A stretch of 26,774 nt of DNA, from positions 1-26,774 of the forward strand of contig CAKOOW010000013.1 in the NCBI GenBank assembly GCA_934098445.1, written 5' to 3'. Positions 22,360 through 26,774 of the stretch are shown here, in pieces. Position 1 is the first letter of the stretch, and every line of letters begins with the position of its first letter. Under the pieces are notes generated by a model that saw only the letters and a list, made by a program, of their open reading frames with translations, did not search any database and had not been told where the DNA came from. The translations under genes were made by a program, and so were the position numbers. The DNA comes from an uncultured Bacilli bacterium (lineage in GTDB: Bacteria; Bacillota_I; Bacilli_A; RF39; UBA660).

Positions 22360-22375
22360 GTCGCTTAAAAAGCGA
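22360..22375 (-). other. Hairpin in the mnmE leader
   Basis: GTCGCTT and AAGCGAC form a 7-bp stem with a short loop inside the predicted mnmE 5' untranslated region. No T run follows on the minus strand, so it is not a terminator. Its role is unknown; the arms are unusually GC-rich for this DNA. Confidence 0.4.
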
Positions 22376-22413
22376 CAATTAACTTTTTAGAAATTTTTTC
22401 CATATCGGTTTGT

Positions 22414-22422
22414 ATTATAGCA
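22414..22422 (-). promoter_or_regulatory. Extended -10 promoter for mnmE-mnmG-rsmG
   Basis: TGCTATAAT (22422-22414) is a full extended -10 element. The -35 region is poor, as is usual for this promoter class. Confidence 0.6.
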
Positions 22423-22451
22423 TAGAAATGGAAACTTGAATAATTTTTCAT

Positions 22452-22474
22452 AAAAAAAAGAAGAGCTAATCTTC
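22452..22474 (-). terminator. jag terminator
   Basis: GAAGA and TCTTC flank five bases and are followed by eight T on the minus strand. The jag stop codon lies in the loop. Confidence 0.7.
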
Positions 22475-22954
22475 AACATAATTAACAACAATATGACGAT
22501 TTGGTTCTTCGCCAACAGAGATAGTAGAAAGATTAGTTTCTTCTTTTAATGCATTGTGAATAATACGACGTTCATAAGAATTCATATTATCTAATTCCAC
22601 ACTACGCTTAGTTTTTTTAACTTCCGCGGCAATTTTTTTGGCCAAGTGAATTAAATTTTCTTCGCGTTGTTCTTGGTAATTATTAACATTTAGAATAATA
22701 TTGGGATATACTTTTAAAACTTCATAGGTGTGTTTACAAGTTAGTAATTGCAAAGCTTTCAAAGTGCGACCATAAGCGCCAATTAAAATCGAATTATTAT
22801 TAGAGTTCATATTAATCATTATTTGATCATTATTAAATTTGGTTGTAATAGTAGCCTCTAAACCCATATTTTTTAATAGAGTATCAAGGTATTCAATTAC
22901 ACAGGCTGATATTTCCTCTAAGTTATCCACAGTTTTATTTACTTCTTCACTCAT
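22466..22954 (-). CDS. jag: Jag/KhpB RNA-binding protein (KH plus R3H domains)
   Basis: The 162-residue protein has a KH domain (about 35-105) with the RNA-binding loop ILIGAYGRTLKALQLL, where most homologues have GRRG, and an R3H domain (about 110-160) with MNSYERRIIHNAL. The N-terminal Jag_N domain found in many homologues is absent. KhpB/EloR is linked to cell elongation and division control. It directly follows yidC with no gap and an AGAGGTC site inside the end of yidC. A perfect DnaA box sequence at 22923-22931 falls within its first codons. Confidence 0.92.
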   Translation of the reverse strand: MSEEVNKTVDNLEEISACVIEYLDTLLKNMGLEATITTKFNNDQIMINMNSNNNSILIGAYGRTLKALQLLTCKHTYEVLKVYPNIILNVNNYQEQREENLIHLAKKIAAEVKKTKRSVELDNMNSYERRIIHNALKEETNLSTISVGEEPNRHIVVNYVED

Positions 22955-23899
22955 TTATTTGACCTCTTTCATTTTTTTCATAATAAAGTTTTGACAAATA
23001 CCAAAGACATTATTAACAATCCAATAAAGAGCTAAAGCTGTTGGCAAAGATAGCGATGCAAGTAAAATCATAAACATCATAATATAAGTCATTGTTTTGG
23101 TTTGACGCATCATTTCGTTGTTGCCATCTTGAGGTTGACTAGCCATGGCTTGTTTAAATGAGAAGAAAGTACTTAATGCGATTAAAACTAATAAAATAAT
23201 GTAGATATAGTTGCCGCTAGCTAAAGCTTTACTTGGTGTCATTCCTAAATTCATATTCCATAAGGTTCCTTCAAAAATAGCAGGTACACGGTTAATAGCT
23301 TCTAGAAAAGCAAATAATAACGGTAATTGAATTAAAGAAGTTAGACAACTAGTAGCAGGATTAATATTGTACTTACGATAAATCATCATCATTTCTTGAG
23401 ATTTTTGCATCATTGCTTCATTATCAGTACGATTAGCATATTTAGTTTCAAGTTTATTTAATTCTTTACTAGCCTTTTTCATGTTTTCTGATTGCGCCAT
23501 AGTGTTCTTAGTTAAAGGAATTAAGATACATCTAATTAAGATACTAATAATAATTACTGATAGACCGTAATTTTTAACAATTTCTCCTAATTTAAGAATT
23601 AACCAAGCTAAAGGTTTTACAAAAATACTTTCCCATAGACTTTGGTATTTAATATCAGTAGGTTTAAAATCATCACAAGATGGTAATTCTTCTAACTTTG
23701 TTGTTAATTTATCATTGTTTCCTTCGTAAATCTTATATAGTTCATCACTAGTTGGTTTACATAAAATATTGGCAGTTAGGGTTTGGCCAGTTGTTTCGTT
23801 GATAACTTGTTTATTGTTGTCATCCTTAACATATTTTGTACAACCTACAGTTAAAAACATCATGATAGTCAAGATAGTTACTTTTAATTTTTTATTCAT
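22955..23899 (-). CDS. yidC: Membrane protein insertase YidC (SpoIIIJ/OxaA type)
   Basis: The 314-residue protein has a lipoprotein-like signal ending in FLTVGC (Cys20), an extracytoplasmic segment of about 65 residues, and then the five-helix Oxa1 core. The conserved membrane Arg lies in ISILIRCILIPLT, followed by a cytosolic helical hairpin (about 128-175) and the late ALALYWIVNN helix. YidC inserts proteins with or without SecYEG. The gene overlaps rnpA by four bases (ATGA) and is followed by jag, the standard order. Bacillus has two copies, one of which (spoIIIJ) serves sporulation; this one is at the spoIIIJ position. Confidence 0.95.
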   Translation of the reverse strand: MNKKLKVTILTIMMFLTVGCTKYVKDDNNKQVINETTGQTLTANILCKPTSDELYKIYEGNNDKLTTKLEELPSCDDFKPTDIKYQSLWESIFVKPLAWLILKLGEIVKNYGLSVIIISILIRCILIPLTKNTMAQSENMKKASKELNKLETKYANRTDNEAMMQKSQEMMMIYRKYNINPATSCLTSLIQLPLLFAFLEAINRVPAIFEGTLWNMNLGMTPSKALASGNYIYIILLVLIALSTFFSFKQAMASQPQDGNNEMMRQTKTMTYIMMFMILLASLSLPTALALYWIVNNVFGICQNFIMKKMKEVK

Positions 23900-24222
23900 T
23901 TAGTCTCCTTAATTAACCTTACAAAACAATTTTCTAACTCTGGAAAGTTTTTGTTTTTGCAAGAGTTCTTAATCATTATAATATATTTGGTATCATTTTT
24001 GAATAATTTTTTATATTTATCTATAAGACTGCGAACTTGCCTTTTGATTTTGTTACGACACACGGCATGTCCGAAACTTTTTTTAACAGCAATACCAAAC
24101 TGTGGATAACTTTGTGGATAACTTTTTTGGTAGATTGTAAAACATTCATTAGTTAGAAATCTATGATTATGGATTATTTCTTGAAAGTTTTGGTTTTCTT
24201 TAACCATTTCTCTTCTTTTCAT
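23896..24222 (-). CDS. rnpA: Ribonuclease P protein component
   Basis: RnpA assists the RNase P RNA in removing tRNA 5' leaders. The 108-residue basic protein has the family core FGIAVKKSFGHAVCRNKIKRQVR. The start at 24222 (MKRREMVK) has AAGGAG six bases upstream; the longer frame to 24255 runs through the rpmH terminator and was rejected. It contains an odd tandem SYPQSYPQ, which is exactly the translation of two DnaA boxes (24101-24121). The stop overlaps the yidC start. Confidence 0.93.
   Translation of the reverse strand: MKRREMVKENQNFQEIIHNHRFLTNECFTIYQKSYPQSYPQFGIAVKKSFGHAVCRNKIKRQVRSLIDKYKKLFKNDTKYIIMIKNSCKNKNFPELENCFVRLIKETK
24101..24121 (-). repeat. Two tandem perfect DnaA boxes inside rnpA
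   Basis: TTATCCACA occurs twice on the minus strand (24109-24101 and 24121-24113), 12 bases apart, in the same frame, producing Ser-Tyr-Pro-Gln twice. They lie about 360 bases outside the main box cluster. Confidence 0.85.
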
Positions 24223-24244
24223 TGTTAACTCCTTGCTATTTAAG

Positions 24245-24267
24245 GAAAAAACCACTTGGTAGTGGTT
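24245..24267 (-). terminator. rpmH terminator
   Basis: AACCACT and AGTGGTT form a 7-bp stem with a four-base loop (24250-24267), followed by a T-rich run. It would reduce read-through from rpmH into rnpA. Confidence 0.8.
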
Positions 24268-24389
24268 TACTTACATAATACTTTACGTCCTTTTTTTCTT
24301 CTTGAATTAAGAATATTGCTTTCTTTTCTTGCAAAGAAACCATGTTTTTTAGCTTTTTTGCGTTGATTTGGTTGATAAGTTCTTTTCAT
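24267..24389 (-). CDS. rpmH: 50S ribosomal protein L34
   Basis: A 40-residue very basic protein beginning MKRTYQPNQRKKAKKHGF and ending RRKKGRKVLCK. Start and end fit L34, but the segment between AR and RRKKGRK is about three residues shorter than usual and lacks the common NGRKVL. A GGAGGTGG ribosome site lies directly upstream. It is the first gene leftward of oriC, with a TTGACA/TATAAT promoter. Confidence 0.95.
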   Translation of the reverse strand: MKRTYQPNQRKKAKKHGFFARKESNILNSRRKKGRKVLCK

Positions 24390-24420
24390 TTTGCCACCTC
24401 CACATCTAATTAGCAAGGTT

Positions 24421-24450
24421 ATTATAATAAATATTTCTAGAAATTGTCAA
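24421..24450 (-). promoter_or_regulatory. Sigma-A promoter for rpmH
   Basis: TTGACA (24450-24445) and TATAAT (24426-24421), both perfect, are 18 bases apart. The nearest DnaA box is 30 bases upstream of the -35 element. Confidence 0.82.
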
Positions 24451-24479
24451 GGTTTATTGTTTTTAGATATTTTTTTAGG

Positions 24480-25020
24480 TTATCCACAGTATGGAGTTGT
24501 TTTATTATTAATATTTATATATATTCATCATCATAATACTGTTGATATGTGGATAACTTTTTAAAATTTGCCTAAAGTATGCCAAAAAATAGGCGTTCTT
24601 CACTGTGGATAACTCCGAAGTTATCCACAGTAGGGGTGTTGATAACTCTGATTTTGGGTGTTTATAAGCTCAAAATTTGACAAAATTCACCAAAAAATGA
24701 CATAAAAAAAGTGTCAAGTTTTAGTGTCAAGCAAAAAGTTATCCACAGTTTTGCTTATTTTAAGCCCTTTTTTTGCTAGTTATCCACAGTTTAGAACCCC
24801 TATAAATACTGGGCTTGAAGCAGTTATCCACATTATCAACAGGTACTATGGGTATAGTTATCCACATGTTGATAACAAAAAATAGACCTTACCTGTGGAT
24901 AACTCGAAAATTTCCCAGAAGTTAGCCAAAAAATCTGTGGATAACCTGTTGATAACTTGTGGATAAGTTGTGGATAAATCTGTGGATAACTCTAAAGCGT
25001 AAAAATAAAAAAAAGTCCTT
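24480..25020. other. oriC: Chromosomal replication origin oriC with DnaA-box clusters
   Basis: The 670-base gap between rpmH and dnaA contains 12 perfect TTATCCACA boxes. Plus orientation starts at 24480, 24621, 24739, 24780, 24824 and 24858; reverse orientation starts at 24548, 24604, 24894, 24936, 24958, 24969 and 24981 (13 by this listing; recount advised). One-base variants (TGTTGATAA or TTATCAACA) start at 24637, 24833, 24867 and 24947. Boxes at 24604 and 24621 form a 13-bp inverted repeat. The rightmost five boxes are head to tail at 11-12 bp spacing and abut an A-rich stretch (24990-25016), a candidate unwinding element. A second AT-rich tract is at 24498-24540. The dnaA-dnaN gap is only 21 bases, so the origin is one-sided. 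Confidence 0.96.
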
Positions 25021-25047
25021 TACTAAATTAGGGGGATGTTATAAAAT
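25019..25047 (+). promoter_or_regulatory. Candidate dnaA promoter
   Basis: TTTACT (25019-25024) and TAAAAT (25042-25047) are 17 bases apart; both deviate from consensus. It starts immediately after the presumed unwinding region and about 30 bases after the last DnaA box, so DnaA occupancy could repress it. Confidence 0.4.
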
Positions 25048-25083
25048 AATTGTTGATTATTGGTTGTGAGCGGGGTGATAGTT

Positions 25084-26439
25084 TTGAAATCGGAGGATTT
25101 ATGGAATAGTTTTCTTGCCAAATTGCAAGAAAAGATGAATCCAATATCCTTTAATACATGGTTTAAACCGTTAAAATTGCAAGAATTAAATACTAAAGAT
25201 GGAAAAATTATTATCGAAGTTCCTATGGGAGTTCATAAAACTACTTTAGAAACAAGTTTGCATCAAGTTATTGAGGAAACTTTATTAGAAATAACAGGAA
25301 GTACTTATGAAGTTGTTTATACTTTAGAGAAAAAAGAGGATGTTGTTACAGATAATAAGGTCAAAAAATCTAGTAAAGAAAAAAGTGAAGAAGTATTTGT
25401 TACTAATTTAAAGAAAGAGTTTACTTTTGATAATTTTGTAACAGGAGATACTAATAAGTTTGCGAAGACAGCAGCGATTGCAGTTGCAGAGGCGCCGGGA
25501 AAGATTTATAATCCTTTATTTATGTACGGTAAAAGTGGGGTTGGAAAAACCCATTTAATGCATGCGATTGGCAATTATATTACCGAACATTCTAATTTAA
25601 AGGTTTTATATACGACTAGTGATAGTTTTAAGGATGATTATACTAATATTGCTGGTGGGAGTAGTGATAATTCCTTTGAGCGGGCTGAATATTTTAAGAA
25701 TAAGTATCGAGATGTTGATGTATTATTAATAGATGATATTCAATTCTTGGTGGGAGCAGAGAAGACTCAACAAGGATTTTTTCATACCTTTAATGAACTT
25801 CATGATAAAAATAAACAAATTATTATTACTTCTGATAGGTCTCCGGAAGACTTAAAGCTTTTAGAAGAAAGACTTCGGAGTAGATTTACTTGGGGGTTAC
25901 CGGTTGACATTTATCCACCGGATTATGAGCTTCGTTGTCGAATAATTCGGGATAAGATTAGATATTTATCTTTAGCGAATATGATGTCTGATGATGTTAT
26001 TAACTATATTGCTAATTCTTGTGATACTGATGTTCGCGAAATTGAGGGTGCTATAAATAGGTTGCAAGCTTATACGGCCGTTTATGCTCCAAGTACAGTG
26101 ACTCTTGATTTTGCTATGGAAGCACTAGGTGACTATGTTAATAACAATATTTATTCTATTAGTAATATAACGGTTGTTCAAAAAGCCGTTGCCGATTACT
26201 ATGGTATAACGGTTGAGGCATTAAAAGGTAAGAAAAAGTCAAAAAACATTGCTTATCCGCGGATGCTTGGAATGTATATGGCTAGAATTATGACAAACGA
26301 GTCTTTTCCACGTATTGGGTTAGAGTTTGGTGGTCGTGATCATTCAACAGTTATTCATGCAGTTGATAAAATAGAAGAAGACTTAAAGGATAATAAACAA
26401 TTACAAGAAATAATAAATGAAATTAAAGCAAAAATTTAA
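25084..26439 (+). CDS. dnaA: Chromosomal replication initiator DnaA
   Basis: DnaA binds the adjacent boxes and opens the origin. The 451-residue protein has the N-terminal helicase-loading domain I (SEDLWNSFLAKL), a Lys/Glu-rich linker (about 83-110), the AAA+ domain with Walker A GKSGVGKT (149-156) and Walker B LLIDDIQFL, and the C-terminal DNA-binding signature GGRDHSTVIHA. I choose the TTG at 25084: it is preceded by GGGGTGAT and gives the usual N-terminal length. A TTG at 25060 would add eight residues. dnaN follows after 21 bases, probably in the same transcript. Confidence 0.97.
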   Translation: MKSEDLWNSFLAKLQEKMNPISFNTWFKPLKLQELNTKDGKIIIEVPMGVHKTTLETSLHQVIEETLLEITGSTYEVVYTLEKKEDVVTDNKVKKSSKEKSEEVFVTNLKKEFTFDNFVTGDTNKFAKTAAIAVAEAPGKIYNPLFMYGKSGVGKTHLMHAIGNYITEHSNLKVLYTTSDSFKDDYTNIAGGSSDNSFERAEYFKNKYRDVDVLLIDDIQFLVGAEKTQQGFFHTFNELHDKNKQIIITSDRSPEDLKLLEERLRSRFTWGLPVDIYPPDYELRCRIIRDKIRYLSLANMMSDDVINYIANSCDTDVREIEGAINRLQAYTAVYAPSTVTLDFAMEALGDYVNNNIYSISNITVVQKAVADYYGITVEALKGKKKSKNIAYPRMLGMYMARIMTNESFPRIGLEFGGRDHSTVIHAVDKIEEDLKDNKQLQEIINEIKAKI

Positions 26440-26460
26440 AATATAAGGAGAAATTGATTA

Positions 26461-26774
26461 TGAAATTTACAATTGATAAGAGTGTAATATTAGAAAGTTT
26501 AATGAATGTAGCAAGAGCTATTTCTGCTAAGAATGTTATACCAGTATTAAATGGTATTAAGTTTGAAATGACTGAAGAGGGGTTATATTTAACTGCTAGT
26601 GATTCGGAATTAACAATTAAATCTTTTATAGATAAGAAAGATATTAAGAATGTTGAAGCCACAGGAAATATTATTATTCAAAGTAAGTTTATTGTTGATA
26701 TTATTAGAAAAATGCCTAGTGATATTATTGATTTTGAAGTGGTTGATGGCTTAAAAATTAAGTTAACTAGTGGG
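26461..26774 (+). CDS. dnaN: DNA polymerase III beta sliding clamp (5' part)
   Basis: The first 104 residues are present, beginning MKFTIDKSVILESLMNVARA and including SAKNVIPVLNGIKFE and LTASDSELTIKSF, the conserved first clamp domain. The gene runs off the right edge. AAGGAG lies nine bases before the ATG. Co-oriented with dnaA. Confidence 0.97.

Noticed and set aside
24223..24255. Extended N terminus of RnpA
   Set aside because: The extra 11 codons overlap the rpmH terminator stem, and the downstream ATG has an ideal AAGGAG site.
24901..24920. Second Noc-binding-like site (ATTTCCCAGAAG)
   Set aside because: Only the left half agrees with the consensus; chance match in AT-rich DNA.
24480..24989. 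CRISPR array or satellite repeat
   Set aside because: The recurring unit is the 9-base DnaA box in both orientations with irregular spacing in most of the region, next to dnaA.
26423..26662. Minus-strand frame of 79 codons
   Set aside because: Antisense to the start of dnaN and overlapping the end of dnaA.
1..26774. UGA read as tryptophan (Mycoplasma code)
   Set aside because: MnmE, RnpA and others end at UGA exactly where their families end, and Trp is encoded by UGG throughout.

Overview
The window is about 26.8 kb of a very AT-rich bacterial chromosome, centred on the replication origin. Gene content and order (rpmH-rnpA-yidC-jag-mnmE-mnmG-rsmG-parB/noc to the left of oriC, dnaA-dnaN to the right) are typical of low-GC Bacillota. 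The intact RNA polymerase delta subunit gene, argS-ywiB-type pairing, prfA-prmC-spoIIR order and murA/DUF1146/spoIID/spoIIQ cluster point to the class Bacilli. The extreme AT content and reduced spacing suggest an uncultured, probably anaerobic lineage near the Erysipelotrichales/RF39/Mollicutes-related branches; that placement is an inference. The code is standard: UGA is a true stop in several genes, for example after the conserved Cys-x-Gly-Lys end of MnmE.

Layout. 1-262: remnant of a plus-strand reading frame broken by a stop. 263-2496: unknown protein, SpoIIQ, SpoIID. 2506-4339: DUF1146 protein, RpiB, a degenerate ATP-grasp protein, ribosomal L31. 4492-5542: the most notable locus, a strongly promoted structured RNA of about 435 nt followed by a four-helix membrane protein, read here as OLE RNA and its partner OapA. 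5551-5677: two palindromes and a divergent promoter. 5706-6791: cytoplasmic transglutaminase-like protein. 6807-7775: two-subunit glycosyltransferase (PssE/PssD or Alg13/Alg14 type). 7855-10309: SGNH-like exported protein, MurA, and a spoIIR gene that starts with AUA and is therefore easily missed. 10351-14793: prmC, prfA, rpoE, argS, ywiB homologue. 14894-16843: class A penicillin-binding protein. 16943-24389: parB/noc through rpmH. 24480-25020: oriC with at least 12 perfect DnaA boxes plus variants. 25084-26774: dnaA and the start of dnaN.

Almost every gene left of oriC is on the minus strand and so is co-directional with the leftward fork. The exceptions are the transglutaminase-like gene and the penicillin-binding protein gene. 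SpoIIR (forespore signal that activates sigma-E processing), SpoIID (engulfment peptidoglycan hydrolase) and SpoIIQ (forespore half of the engulfment zipper and channel) together imply that the organism forms, or recently formed, endospores. The housekeeping operons around them keep the Bacillus-like synteny. The OLE-OapA pair is known from a minority of Bacillota, mostly extremophiles and anaerobes, and its job is only partly understood. Identifications come from reading the translations and motifs; no database search was run.
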